64,000 nt of DNA, taken from the NCBI GenBank assembly GCA_014529385.2, contig CM043942.1, positions 36,833,469-36,897,468 of the forward strand, read 5' to 3'. Within the stretch, counting starts at the first letter, position 1; the number at the start of each line of letters is the position of its first letter. The position numbers and the translations under genes are program-made. The DNA comes from Adiantum capillus-veneris (taxonomy: Eukaryota > Streptophyta > Polypodiopsida > Polypodiales > Pteridaceae). Below are positions 44,521 to 55,732 of the stretch, in pieces. The notes beneath the pieces were generated by a model. The model made no database searches. It was not told where the DNA came from and was given only the letters and a program-made list of their open reading frames with translations.

Positions 44521-45229
44521 GAAAAAGTGGGACACTACTATAGATTTATAGCCCAAGAGCGTTAAAACTTCAACCTCAGGACCAAAAAGTATACTAAAAC
44601 CACTCTTAGTAAACCCCAACCAAAAGTCCTATGCTCCTTTGGGAATTTACAAGCACACACTGTTTTGCAACTCCGCTTTCATGATGAGAAAAAGATTAGA
44701 AGGATGCACATTGTGCTTGATTGAAGTCTACTTGATTATTGATTAGTGATCATGGCTTGATAACAAGCTAGTTATAAGCTTTATGTATGCCATATGCGGC
44801 TTTCAAGGGTCAAAACCTATGTTTTTGATGCTAAAAGTGGATATATCTAAAGTGACAAACAATGGGGTTTTATGAAGTAGAATTGCAGTGCTCAAGGTTC
44901 TCTATGGGCTTGTCTTTATGACTCGTCAATTGGAGCTACGATGAAGAAGTTATGCCAGTTTGAAGTTGGGATTGATTGCAGAATTGTTACCGGATTGGGA
45001 AACTGCAGATGAAGGATCGGAGATAAAATAAATGCATGGGCCTGAGGTGCTCATCTTGTAGTGCATGTTGGTCTCTTCAGATCGGCAATAAGAGTTACGA
45101 TTGCTAGGATACTGTCAACTTATATTTCACTGGGGGCCACTTTCGTACTGGTTTGGTCGCCTCAGTCAATGTGCCATTTGAGAATTTCTAGGCTTCAACC
45201 ACATTTTGGAATATCATGCAGTTAGTAGA
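44521..45229. other. Unassigned sequence
   Basis: No frame, LTR end, repeat or RNA-like structure that I can support between the gag remnant and the PPR fragment. Confidence 0.5.
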
Positions 45230-45360
45230 GCAATAAGTGCTTGATGAGATTTCAGCTAAAAGGGGAATGCCGTGCTTGGAAGTGCCTTAGCCGATATGTA
45301 TGTCAAATGTGTTGTGACAGGCAATGCTTTGGTTTTTGATATGTTGTGCTTGGCAAGAAT
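45230..45360 (+). pseudogene. Degenerate PPR gene fragment (left of J)
   Basis: The codons from 45272 read VLGSALADMYVKCVVTGNAL, matching the widespread plant PPR wording in which a G-N/S-A-L-x-D-M-Y-x-K-C block ends an S or L motif. Upstream, DEISAKRG resembles the preceding helix. The frame stops being coherent on both sides. PPR proteins bind organelle RNA and act in editing, splicing or stability, but this fragment is far too short and broken to act. Copia element J splits it; the rest follows at 50552. Confidence 0.6.
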
Positions 45361-45639
45361 TGTAGACATGTAGTAGTGTTAGTGTGTATACGCGCTTCAC
45401 CAGGGGCACTTTTCTCCCACTGGGTTTTTCCCCCTGGACATCTGGTGTGAAAGGACACCTTATCTCTTAGGGTCTCATATAAGCCTTGTAGCTCTGAGTT
45501 TGTATATACTCTATTATTCTAATACAGAGAGATAGACTACAGAGATCTCGTACGCAAGCTCTGTGTCTTCTCCTTCTCCATCTTCTTCCTACTCTGAGTT
45601 GTTGTCTTCCTTCTGTTTCCTGTTTCATCATCTTCAACA
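45361..45639 (+). repeat. 5' LTR of element J (279 bp)
   Basis: TGTAGACATGTAG to CATCTTCAACA. A TATA-like CATATAAG lies at 45476-45483, with a second AT-rich TTTGTATATACT just after; the T/C-rich end matches a leader. Confidence 0.95.
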
Positions 45640-45641
45640 AT

Positions 45642-45654
45642 TGGTATCAGAGCA
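45642..45654 (+). other. Primer-binding site of J (initiator Met tRNA)
   Basis: TGGTATCAGAGCA, two bases after the LTR end. Confidence 0.95.
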
Positions 45655-46038
45655 AGGTGATTTCCAGAGCCTCTACTTGCGTTTTCGCGTCCGCGCGCGC
45701 AATTGCAATTTTCAGGCAGTTTTCGGAAAATTTGCTCGTGGGAGCATCCTCGACGTTCCGGGAGTATTCTGAGCAGTCAACCTGCAGCTTTACCCCCCTT
45801 TTGAAGCCGTTCGAGCCCGCAGAATTTTGTTCTGAGCAGCGTAGCAGAAGTTACTTTTCGGAGGCGTTTAGATCAAGAGGGTGTGCTTTTTGACAGATTT
45901 TCTTCAGGTAAACAGTTCTTTTGGGAAGCAGCTTGTCTTAGCTTTGTGCTAAGATTTTGTGTAGAGTTTTGCTTGCATTGGAGAGGAGATTTGTGAATCT
46001 CTTAGAGGTTCTTTTGCTCTCTTGTGTGCATCCACAGT

Positions 46039-49000
46039 ATGGCTCAATCTACGGAGAAAGAGATTTTTGGTGCGTTTACATCCGAAGACAAATTGGATGG
46101 TACCAACTATTCTCTTTGGTCTTTTATGGTCAAAAATGTTTTGGTTGGTAAAGGATTGTGGGATTATGTATCTGGAGATGAAGTTCGTCTAGGTAGCATT
46201 GCACCTGCCACGCCTGGTCATGGTGCAGCTGTTGGTGCAGGACCCTCACAAGTCACTCCAGAGCAAAAGAGATGGGATACTAAAGATACACAAGCTATGG
46301 CTGTGATTGCCTTAACCATAAAGAGGACAATCACACCACATATCAGATCTTGCAGAACTTCTGAGGATGCTTGGAACACTCTGCAAGCTATGTTTGGAGG
46401 AAGAAACGCTGCCAGAATAGAGTTTTTGAAGAAACAACTTGACAAAATACAAATGGACGAAGGTGACGATATCGTCGAGCATCTTACAAAAATCAGGGAT
46501 CTTAAAGAGCAATTGCTTAGCATTGATGAAGTGATTCCAGAGAAGGACTTAGTTTCCAAAACACTTAATTCACTACCACCATCTTATTTGACTTTTCAGA
46601 CTTCTTTGACTCTGTCTTTGCGAGCTAATCCTGAGCCTCTTCATTTTGAAGAGTTAGTGGCTTTGCTATTGCAGGAGGATCAATCACGTAAGAATAAGTC
46701 TTTACATGTGGATGGTATGGATCATGCTCTTGTTGTACATAACAGAAACAAGGGTAAAGAGAGTGCTCATCACTTCAAGTTTGGTGCAGGACAGTCTTCA
46801 GAGAAGTCTAAAGGTGATTCCGACAAGTCCAAGAAGAAAGGTAAATGTCACTACTGCAAGAAACCTGGTCACTACATTAGTGAGTGTAAAAAGCGAATTG
46901 CTAAAGAAAAGAAGAAAGAGTCAAGTTTGGTTGTTTCAGCTTCTGGTGATTCTTCTACAGCTAAAGAAGAGTCTGCAAACTTTGTGCAGGATTCTTATGC
47001 TTTCTTAGTATATTCAGATTTTTCTGCTTATAGTGTTGACGAGACACAAATGATTTGGTTCTTTGATAGTGGTGCATCCATGCATATTACTTCAAGGAAG
47101 GATTTGTTTTGTTCATTGGATGCAGCTCCAGCAAGAAAGAAGGTGACATGTGCAAATAATGCTTCTTATCCAATCAAAGGCATTGGTAAGATTTTGATTA
47201 CCATTTCAGATGGTTCAGATTTATGCTTGCCAGATGTCTTATATGTTCCAGGGATCAAGAAGAATTTGTTGTCTGTATCCTCTCTTGCAAAAAATGGTCT
47301 TCGGGTCATTTTTGAGGATGACAAATGTGTTGTACGAGATCGAGAGAATGGTTATTCTCTTATCACTACAGGTACGCTGGAAAATGGACTATTTGTGCTA
47401 GATCGTTATGAAAATCAGATTCAAGTATGTATTGCAGAAACAAAGACTCAGGCCATGCAGGATGCTGAGTTGTGGCATGCTAGATTTGGGCATGTTGGTT
47501 ATGGTAGTTTGATGACTTTACAACGTCATAATATGGTGCATGATTTGTCTTTATTGGAGATGCCACCAAGACATGTATGTGAAGGTTGCGTTCTTGGAAA
47601 GATGCACAGATTTGCATTTTCGCAGGATGGTTCAGTTAGAGGGACACGAAAGTTGCAGCTTGTACACAGTGATGTATGTGGTCCTATGAGGACGCCATCT
47701 ATAGGAAACAACCTTTATTTTGTGACCTTCATTGATGACTTTTCCAGGTTTTGTTGGGTGTATCCACTCAAAGCAAAGTCAGATGTGTTTGCAATTTTGC
47801 AACATTATGTCGCCATGGTTGAAAATGAAACAGGTTGCAAAGTACAGACTCTTCGTACCGATCGAGGAGGTGAATACATGTCAGGTGCATTTAAGGATTT
47901 TTTGGGAAAGAAAGGCATTAAACACCAATGCACTATGCCATACACACCACAACAGAATGGTGTTGCAGAAAGGAAGAACAGGTCTTTAATGGATACGGCT
48001 AGATGTATGCTCAAGGCTAAGAGTTTGCCTCATAAGCTATGGATGGAGGCAGTTGCTTGTGCAACACATGTTTTGAACAGGTGTCCTACTCGTGCCTTGA
48101 AAACCATTACTCCATATGAAGCTTGGTATGACAGAAAACCTTCAGTCAGTTATCTTCGTGTTTTTGGTTGTCTTGCTTATGCTCACATCCCTCAGCAGTT
48201 ACGTGGGAAGCTTGATGATAAGGCAATCAAATGTATATTTGTGGGGTACAGTAGTGGAAGTAAAGGTTATAGACTTTACAATCCTGCTACAAACAAGATT
48301 TTTGAAAGTCGTGATGTAATTTTTGCAGAAACTATTGCTCAACCTATGGTTGCTTTTGATGTACCTCATATGTAGACACATGATGTATTTGAAGGTTTGC
48401 TTCCTTCTTTTGTGGAGAATCAAGAATCACAATAGGTTGATAATCTTGATCAATCTTTTGATCAGCATGTGACACCTCATGATGTAGAGGAAATTGTGCG
48501 TGAAGAGCAAGAAGTTCTCAGGGAAGAAAGAACCTTGCCTAAATGGGTTCAAAAAACTTTGCAGGATAGCAAGTTGGATGCACCGTTGCCACGAAAAACA
48601 CGTGCTGGTACTACTTTTGGCAGAGAGCAAGTAGATTTGGCTTGCTTTAGCACTCTTTGTGATGCAGATGAGCCTGATTCATTTGAACAAGCTTTAGAGT
48701 GTGTTCAGTGGAAAGATGCCATGCACCAAGAAATTGATTCTATTCATAAGAATCATACATGGGATCTAGTGGACTTGCCTACAGGTAAAAAGCCTATTGG
48801 TACGAAGTGGGTTTTTAAGGTAAAAAGGAAACAAGATGGTACTATTGACAGGTACAAAGCAAGGCTTGTGGCAAAAGGCTATGCGCAACAGAAAGGCATA
48901 GATTATGATGAAACCTTTGCTCCTACTTCTCGTGCGTCCACAGTTAGATCACTAGTTGCAATTGCTGCTCATCATGGTTGGAAAGTGCATCAGTTGGATA

Positions 49001-50220
49001 TCAAAACTGCTTTTTTGAATGGTGATTTGCAGGAAGAAGTTTATGTAAGTCAACCAAGTGGTTTTGTTGTAAAAGGTCAATAGCAAAAGGTATGTAGATT
49101 GCGTAAAGCTTTGTATGGTCTCAAACAGGCTCTAAGAGCATGGTATGAGAAGATACATACTTATTTGATTGGCCAGGGATTTCAGAATAGTCCAACAGAA
49201 AGTACTTTGTATGTCAAAAAGAGAGATGGAGTTCTCATTATGTTAACACTTTATGTGGATGATATGCTTCTTACAGGCAATACTACAGATGAAATTGAAG
49301 CGTTTAAAGATGCTTTGAGAAAAACCTTTGAGATGTTTGATCTTGGTTTGCTACATTATTACTTGGGTATTCAGTTTGTGCAATCAGAGGATGGCATATA
49401 CATGTTGCAGGCAAAATATTTGCATAAAATTTTGGACAAGTTTGGTATGAAAAATTGTAAACCAATATCTACACCCGTAGAAACTGGATCCAAGTTGAGC
49501 ATGCACGATGCTGGAGAACCTTTTGATGTACATACTTATGCAGTAGCGGTTGGTTGATTGATATATTTGGCAGGCAACACTCGTGCAGACATTCAATTTG
49601 GGGTTTCACAAGCAAGCACATTTATGCACAGCCCAGGTATGCATCATTGGCAGGCTGTGAAGCGCATGCTTCGTTACCTTTCAGGTACCCCTAATCTTTC
49701 CATGTTCTTTCCAAGGGGGGATATGTATGGAAAGCACAGTTCTATGCAGCTGCTTGGTTACAGCGATTCAGATTGGGTTGGTGATTTTGACACACGACAT
49801 TCCACAAGTGGGAATTGTTTTTTCTTGGGAAACGCATGTATATCTTGGCTAAGCAAGAAGCAACCCACAGTGGCTACATCAACTTGTGAAGCTGAGTACA
49901 GGACAGCTTTCACGGCAACAATTCATTGTGTATGGATACGCAGGTTATTGACAGATCTTTGTGAGTATCAACAGGCACCCACTACCATTTTCACTGACAG
50001 TCAGAGTGCTATGGCAGTTGCAAGGAATCCAGTATTTCATGCAAGAACAAAGCACATAGAGGTTCACTACCACTATGTCAGGGAAAGGCTACATGCAGGG
50101 GAGATCACACTAACTTACTGTCCTACACAGGATAACATTGCATATCTATTTACGAAGGCGTTATCACGAGAAAAGTTTGAAGCTTTCCGAAAAGCTTTGG
50201 GCTTACTCTCATACACATGA
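46039..50220 (+). pseudogene. Element J copia gag-pol polyprotein (four stops, no frameshift)
   Basis: ATG at 46039 (MAQSTEKEIFGAF) chosen over an earlier in-frame ATG because it aligns with the gag starts of G and H. 1393 codons to TGA at 50220. Zinc knuckle CHYCKKPGHYISEC at residue 270; protease FFDSGASMHIT, Asp 343; integrase Asp 545, Asp 608 and Glu 644, exactly 35 residues between the last two; RT YVDD at 1072-1075; RNase H with DSDW, CEAEY and TDSQS. Stops: TAG 48373, TAG 48433, TAG 49081, TGA 49555 (Cys in G). Every active-site residue is intact and no indel breaks the frame, so the loss looks recent. Confidence 0.95.
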
Positions 50221-50257
50221 TGATTTGCTACCTTGTACGGATTCACACTATCACTAC

Positions 50258-50267
50258 AGGGGGGATT
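50258..50267 (+). other. Polypurine tract of element J
   Basis: AGGGGGGATT directly before the 3' LTR. Confidence 0.92.
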
Positions 50268-50546
50268 TGTAGACATGTAGTAGTGTTAGTGTGTATACGC
50301 GCTTCACCAGGGGCACTTTTCTCCCACTGGGTTTTTCCCCCTGGACATCTGGTGTAAAAGGACACCTTATCTCTTAGGGTCTCATATAAGCCTTGTAGCT
50401 CTGAGTTTGTATATACTCTATTATTCTAATAAAGAGAGATAGACTACAGAGATCTCGTATGCAAGCTCTGTGTCTTCTCCTTCTCCATCTTCTTCCTACT
50501 CTGAGTTGCTGTCTTCCTTCTGTTTCCTATTTCATCATCTTCAACA
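50268..50546 (+). repeat. 3' LTR of element J (279 bp)
   Basis: Same ends as the 5' LTR; AGAAT follows. Confidence 0.95.
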
Positions 50547-50551
50547 AGAAT

Positions 50552-50900
50552 ATTGTTTATTGGATACTGTTGATAGCATGATAATATGCCCACTGGCGTT
50601 GGTAATGCCTAGGTCGATATGTAGTCAAATGTGGTGCCCTCACAAAGGCGGAGGGACTTCCCATCCAAAATGTCATCGCTCAAAATGCCTTGATTGCGGG
50701 ATATGCCTAGCAATGCCTTAATTGATATGTATGCCGAATGTGATGCAAGCACAAGGAATGTAATCTCTTGCGGTGCTTTCGTCGTAGCTACGACATGGAA
50801 GCCTTGAGATGCTTTTGTAGCATATGAGGAGAAGGCCTTTCGTCGAAAGCAATCACCTATACTAGCATCTTGAGGGCATGAGGCACTACCTTGGTGGTGC
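50552..50900 (+). pseudogene. Degenerate PPR gene fragment (right of J)
   Basis: Across frames the sequence reads VGNA-VDM then KCGALTKAEG (about 50600-50650), IQNVIAQNALIAGYA (50660-50710), then DMEALRCF and EGLSSKAITYTSILRA (50800-50880). These are the successive blocks of plant PLS-class PPR repeats: K-C-G-A-L-x-K-A, N-A-L-I-A-G-Y-A, E-A-L-x-x-F and S-P-x-A-I-T-Y-x-x-I-L-K-A. Stops and frameshifts are frequent. Together with 45230-45360 it is one old PPR pseudogene cut by J. Confidence 0.65.
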
Positions 50901-51033
50901 ATTATGAGGATTAGCCGCCCAAGGGATGCTGCCCATAAGGGCTTAGGCTTATTGTGTCATAAAATATAATATAATTGTGTCACTTAATATGGGAAGATAA
51001 AAGGGGAACAAGAGTTAGGATATATATATATGT

Positions 51034-51237
51034 GTGCTTCTAGACCTATCTCAACAGGGGACCAAAAGGAGGAACGGTTGCATCTCAATAGGGGTCCAAA
51101 AGGAGACGGTCTACCAAAGAGCAATGTGCAATAAGTGCTTCTAGACTTACCTCAGCAAGGGACCAAGAGGAGAGATGGTTACATCTCAAAAGGGGTCCAA
51201 ACGGAGGAAGTCTATCAAAGAGCAACGTGCATCTAAT
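51034..51237. repeat. Two tandem 101-bp units
   Basis: GTGCTTCTAGACCTATCTCA (51034) recurs as GTGCTTCTAGACTTACCTCA (51135). Both units contain two GGGGTCCAAAAGGAG-like words and end in AGCAAYGTGCA. They lie just left of the second F LTR copy. Confidence 0.85.
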
Positions 51238-51277
51238 GGAGCCTAAAAGACCTTAGGATTAGCTTCATTAAAGACCT

Positions 51278-51754
51278 TCAAAAGTTAGTGTTAAAAAGTC
51301 CTTTGACCTTACGCAAGCTAGGGCTAACCTCGAGGTGGGAATCCTACCCAAGCATGAGGTGCTAAGATGCTTAAAGTCGTGATGGGAACCTTGCCCAAAG
51401 CTTGAGGTGATTTTTATGCTTCAATGTCTAAGATTTTTGAAATGTTAAATTCAAAGATAAATTCTCAAGAGCCATGAACGTTTCCATGCTTGACTGACTT
51501 AAGAAGCATAAAAGATGAATGCTTGCTTGATTGACTAAGTCCTTGAAGTATTCAACTCAACCAAATGACTTAATAAGCATAAAAGACACATGTTTAAATG
51601 ATCCTCCACATGTGGCCCTCATGATGTGCTTGAATGCTATTGGATAGGTTTTAAAGGGGTCCAATGAGAATTTAGATACATAAAAATAAATAATTAAGTT
51701 CTTTCTCTCAAAGAGGAAAAAGAGGACACATGTCCAAATGAAATAATACAATAA

Positions 51755-51820
<66 letters not shown>

Positions 51821-52064
51821 GGACCAAGCATGAGAGGGGGGTAAATTGTCCCACACACACACCCATTTTCTCATTGTGTGGAGTGCAAAGTGCAATATCT
51901 CCATCTCCTTCTCCAAGCTTGTTGAGAAGTGGAGAGCCTACACCAACACTCTTGGCTATGGAATGCAAATCCAACAAAGAGCCATACTTCAATGCTTAAG
52001 CTAGCCATATTCTTCATCTTCATTACTATACTATTATACTATGCTAAGCAAGAAGAGTGATAAG
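51278..52064 (+). repeat. Second LTR copy of element F, truncated by M
   Basis: Matches 30678-31375 closely, including the CCTTTGACCTTA, GAGGTGGGAATCC and GTGTGGAGTGCAAAGTGC segments. It ends at GATAAG, where M's LTR begins, and the remaining F LTR sequence does not reappear in the window. Confidence 0.85.
51758..51818. repeat. (GA)n microsatellite in the F LTR copy
   Basis: About thirty GA units at the place where the first F LTR has only about seven (31109-31123). Confidence 0.95.
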
Positions 52065-52986
52065 TGTTGGGAGTCCCATCGTTGCATAGCTCCAATGACC
52101 AACAAAATTATCAATCCGGAGGGATGAGCTATCCGACTAGGGCATGGAAACACTCACACGGTTAGTGAGCTAATCATGGCAACACGAATGGTTAACTCTA
52201 TGAGGTGAGCTTCTCGGCCTATGGAGGAGCTAAGCCACAATGAAGGGCAATCTCCACATCCACTTCTTTTCACCTCTAATCAATCCAATCACAGACACTA
52301 ACGATTGCAAGACGCACACAACACTAATCCTATCATGCAACACATTAATTGCAAGCACACACACATAGATCTATTGAGCGCCACACTCCAATCAAAGTTG
52401 CATGCACAAACAAGCAAAAGAGGGCAATCACACAAGATTAGAGCGAGATTAATCACTAATTAGTTAAGATCTAGCTAATCTAAGCATCATAGACAATCAT
52501 AAGAAGCATGAGAGAGGCATAGTGAGAGAGAATGAATCATTGATTAGTGTTAATCAAGTCTCATGAGAAAGGAGAAGCTCAAGGACTCTATAGCCACATA
52601 CCTCAAGAGCTCTCACCAAAGAGTGCTCTCAACAAATGAGCTTGAGAACCCTAATTTTCTTTACACATGCCTTATGTACCTAGGGTAAAAACATACAATG
52701 CCCGAGCGCCCAAGGCCTTTAGGGCTCCACCACTTACTGCATCTGCTACCTATGCACACTAACTGACCTGTTCTTTACAACCTAGAACTCCCATTGAGCC
52801 CATAACACATTAAAACATTACAATGGCTTGAAATAAATCAAGAATTTACAATACATGACCATTTTGGAAAAATGTGGAAAATGTGTATCTCCAATCTTTA
52901 CTACTTCTTTGTATTCATCCTCGATATGTAGCCGTACATCTTCGGTCTTTAGCAGCTTCTGTTAACTGACGTTGACTCAATAAACA
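52065..52986 (-). repeat. Candidate LTR of element M (922 bp)
   Basis: Starts TGTTGGGAGTCC exactly where the F LTR match breaks off, ends CAATAAACA, and is followed by a purine-tract complement, as a minus-strand 3' LTR would be. ATAAG precedes it. The second LTR is not in the window, so boundaries rest on the F break, the TG...CA ends and the tract. Confidence 0.55.
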
Positions 52987-53000
52987 TTCTCCCCTTCTGA
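52987..53000 (-). other. Candidate polypurine tract of M
   Basis: TTCTCCCCTTCTGA, complement of TCAGAAGGGGAGAA, next to the candidate LTR. Confidence 0.5.
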
Positions 53001-53591
53001 TTTTAGTGTCCATCCTTGGGAACTATTGAAAAGTGTCTGTGGAGGCTATGAAAGGTTTTTGATTGGTTGTTGATAGGCTGATTCTCTTCATTTGTCGTTG
53101 AACTTGTTGATGAGGTTCAATTTGTTGCAGCATCTTCATTGGTCCGAATATGTTTGTTATGAGAGTTGATGTTGCATTTGTCCGTTGTAATAGCATAATG
53201 ATGAGGCTACTGTTTATTTATGAAAAGTATGTACAAGGGAAGTAGAATGATGAGGTTCTAAATTAGGGTCTAACATCTGGATGACCAAAGAGAAAAAACC
53301 CAGTGGGAAAAAAGTGCCTTTGGGATACGCGCATTATTGGAGTACTTATTAGAATGGAAAATATTAATAAAGTACTCAAGGGATTATTTGCTGATAGATA
53401 TGGAATTAAAAAGACAGCAAATATGAAAGGGTAGTATGATGGAACATTGGTTTGCCTGTTGTAGTTCACTCAAGGTGCATAGGTGGAAGCAAAAAAGAGT
53501 GTCTAATGTATATGTCCAATGATAGGACATCCTGTTTATGCATACATAAAAATGCATGAAAAACAATATGCTGTGCAAGAAAGATTTTGAG
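53001..53591. other. Unassigned sequence beside the M LTR
   Basis: No coherent frame or repeat. A CCCAGTGGGAAAAAAGTGCC stretch (about 53299-53318) resembles LTR text such as that of J but has no boundaries. Confidence 0.4.
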
Positions 53592-53705
53592 GGGTTCTTC
53601 AGAAAGATGGTGTAGCTATAAAAGCATACGACTTGGCTTTGCAAGCTTGCACCCATTTAAGAATGGTTTTCGTTGTTGAGGATATGTGCTCTCATCTTAC
53701 TGTGT
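53592..53705 (+). pseudogene. Possible PPR fragment
   Basis: One short frame reads VLQKDGVAIKAYDLALQACT then HLRMVFVVEDMCSHL before a stop. The A-Y-x-x-x-L-Q-A-C-T-x-L ... H-x-x spacing matches an L-type PPR repeat. It is on the strand opposite to M and may belong to the same old gene as 50552-50900 or to another. Similarity this short could be chance. Confidence 0.35.
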
Positions 53706-54139
53706 AATGTGCGTGAGTGTTGGACTCTACGACACTCTACCAATTGTAAGTTAATAGACGTTGACTCTTATGCTCATCTCATCCAGCATTAGCGACATGA
53801 ATTTAGATATGATCAACTCTTCCAGCTTGAGCGTAAGCCTAGTAACTACGACTCTTAACACAAAGTTTAATATGACTTGAAGCTTTGGGACTAATGCTTT
53901 GCTCATTTTATGGCTCAGCAGCCCGACTCTGACTATGCCAAAGAGTGTTTTTTGCACCCTGGCGACTTGACTTTTTACATTCTTGTGCTTATTACAAACA
54001 TTTCTTTAGGTAAAAGTAAGATTGAATCCTCAAAAAGAGGATTAGTGAAGGACCAACTTGGCATTGAAGGTTTCTTTTGCCATACCTGTTTTATCATCTT
54101 TGAATCTGCATTTTCATTGATTGGGTTGTCCTTCTTTGA

Positions 54140-55481
54140 CTATAAAGACTCTATTATCTCTTTGATTCTCCAATTAGGCATGTTGATAGGAGTCTTTGAT
54201 GTTGTTGTAGGCCTTTGTTCACTGTTGGCATCTGGCTTTTGACTAGGAGCATTGGAAGATTTAGGAATCCAAATCTCTTGATGACCTTTGTATCTCCATT
54301 GTTGACTCTGCTTCACTCTAGGTCTTGTTGAGCTCTTGAGATCTTTATACAATTCTGGTGTAGCTGCAATTGGCTTATGGTTGACTGGTAGCCATATCTT
54401 TGTATAACCTGTGCAGAATCCTTGTCTAAGAGGAAGATTCTTTGAGATCCGTCTTTGTTCTGTATCCTCTTGAGAGTTGTGGTTGTGTTTAGTATCTTTT
54501 GATATTGTTCTGTTATATACCTGCTTCTTAGGTATCCTAGGATATTGTCGAGGTTGATACCTTGTGGGCTTTCTTTCTTGGGAGGGAATGGATGCTACTT
54601 CATATGCTCTAACCTACGGTTTTGGCACCCATACGTGTTTGTTACCTCTATAGTACTCCTGTTCCTTTAAGCTTCATTGTGATGCTATCCATCCCATGTG
54701 TTTGTCTTTCTGTGTTGATTTCCTGTCTTTAATCCCAACCGGATCATTGACTTTGACTAAAATGCTCGAAACAAACACTTGGTTGACTATCTTTTGCTTT
54801 CTTGAGTACTTGGGATGATATATCTTTGCTTTTTTGGGTGTCTCCTTAGAGGTTTCAATTGGGTCAGAGATTGACTTGAAGTTTTGAAAGCCTAACTTTC
54901 TTGAAGAAGCTGATCCATGAGGGTTCTTTGATGTAGAGGCATATGTTGTCACACCTTCTTTGCTAATCGGTGGAGGTTCCACTTTAGCTTTACCTTTGTC
55001 TGCAAGATTTGTCTTTGATTCTTGTGACTTCTATAACTCTGAATCTAGCATTCACGGTACCTGTAAATGTCGCTTGCTTCCTCTAAGAAAGCATTAGCAT
55101 TGTATCTTCTTTGTAGGCCTTGTGTTGATCTAGCCATTGGTGTCCAAGTATGACATCTGCAAGCATTTCCATTGAAGGCTTCACCTGAAATTTCACCTGC
55201 TCTTCATGATTTTGGATGCTAAGGATAACAACCATTTCTTTTTGACTTGTAGCCTTACCCATGATTTCTCTGTTACCTAGCTTGCCCTGAGTAATCTCTA
55301 GAATGCTCTGAATGTTGTTTGCAATCATATTGCAATTTTCTTCTTTATCCAGTAGAGCATTGCATCTGAGACTTTGTTGAGCCAGCAGAGGATCACACCC
55401 GCATTTTTGCTCACACCCATCATTTTGTAACCATTGATTGTAATAAATGTCTTTCCGACATTTAATTTTGATTTGAGCCAT
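54140..55481 (-). pseudogene. Element M: protease-like frame and Trp-Pro-Lys spacer
   Basis: Right to left, an ATG frame at 55481 (MAQIKIKCRKDIYYNQW, 132 codons) has a Cys-rich stretch (CEQKCGC) and ends in MLADVILGHQWLDQHKA, close to the ILGxxWL that closes retroelement proteases; the active-site loop itself is not seen. A Lys/Ser/Pro-rich frame follows (54982-54674). Next come several spaced HVWVPKP, KIWLPVNHKP and EIWIPKSS words (54630-54270). Stops separate the frames. Probably the gag-protease region of a minus-strand element, perhaps M, but the link to the LTR at 52065 is not proven. Confidence 0.4.
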
Positions 55482-55584
55482 TCATTAAGTAACAGGACTC
55501 AATTGAGTTTCCAGCTTGTAATCCCGACGTAATTTCACCTGCTGATGTAAATAATTAGAGATGTTTTCACCTCCAAGGCTGAGG

Positions 55585-55592
55585 TATATAAG
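55585..55592 (+). promoter_or_regulatory. TATA box of the K LTR
   Basis: GGTATATAAGCC, about 75 bp upstream of the GA run, is a clear plant TATA box; the start site would be about 30 bp downstream. Confidence 0.65.
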
Positions 55593-55661
55593 CCAAAGTT
55601 TTGTAACCTAAAGAAGATTCAATTATTAATCAAAGTGAGTTTTTGAGCGTCGTGACTGTGT

Positions 55662-55663
<2 letters not shown>

Positions 55664-55730
<67 letters not shown>
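55664..55730. repeat. (GA)n microsatellite in the K LTR leader
   Basis: About 33 uninterrupted GA units. Confidence 0.96.

Positions 55731-55732
<2 letters not shown>

Larger units (their letters stand above)
45361..50546 (+). mobile_element. Element J: full-length Ty1/copia retrotransposon
   Basis: LTRs of 279 bp at 45361-45639 and 50268-50546 differ at five positions by eye (about 1.8%). AGAAT at 45356-45360 and 50547-50551 is the target duplication. Inside: primer site, a long leader, one polyprotein frame and polypurine tract. The element is structurally complete but carries four in-frame stops. Its target is a PPR pseudogene. Confidence 0.96.

Noticed and set aside
44700-45229. LTR between gag remnant I and element J
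   Set aside because: No terminal motif, primer site or second copy could be found.
49078-49089. CAA-TAG-CAA as a deliberate readthrough signal
   Set aside because: Three more stops lie in the same frame and the following codon does not match the full leaky consensus.
48373-49557. Rescue of J's stops by U-to-C RNA editing
   Set aside because: Such editing is known from organelles of seed-free plants, not nuclear retrotransposon RNA.
51001-51277. Third LTR made of the 101-bp tandem units
   Set aside because: No TG/CA ends, primer site or polypurine tract; only a local tandem repeat is supported.
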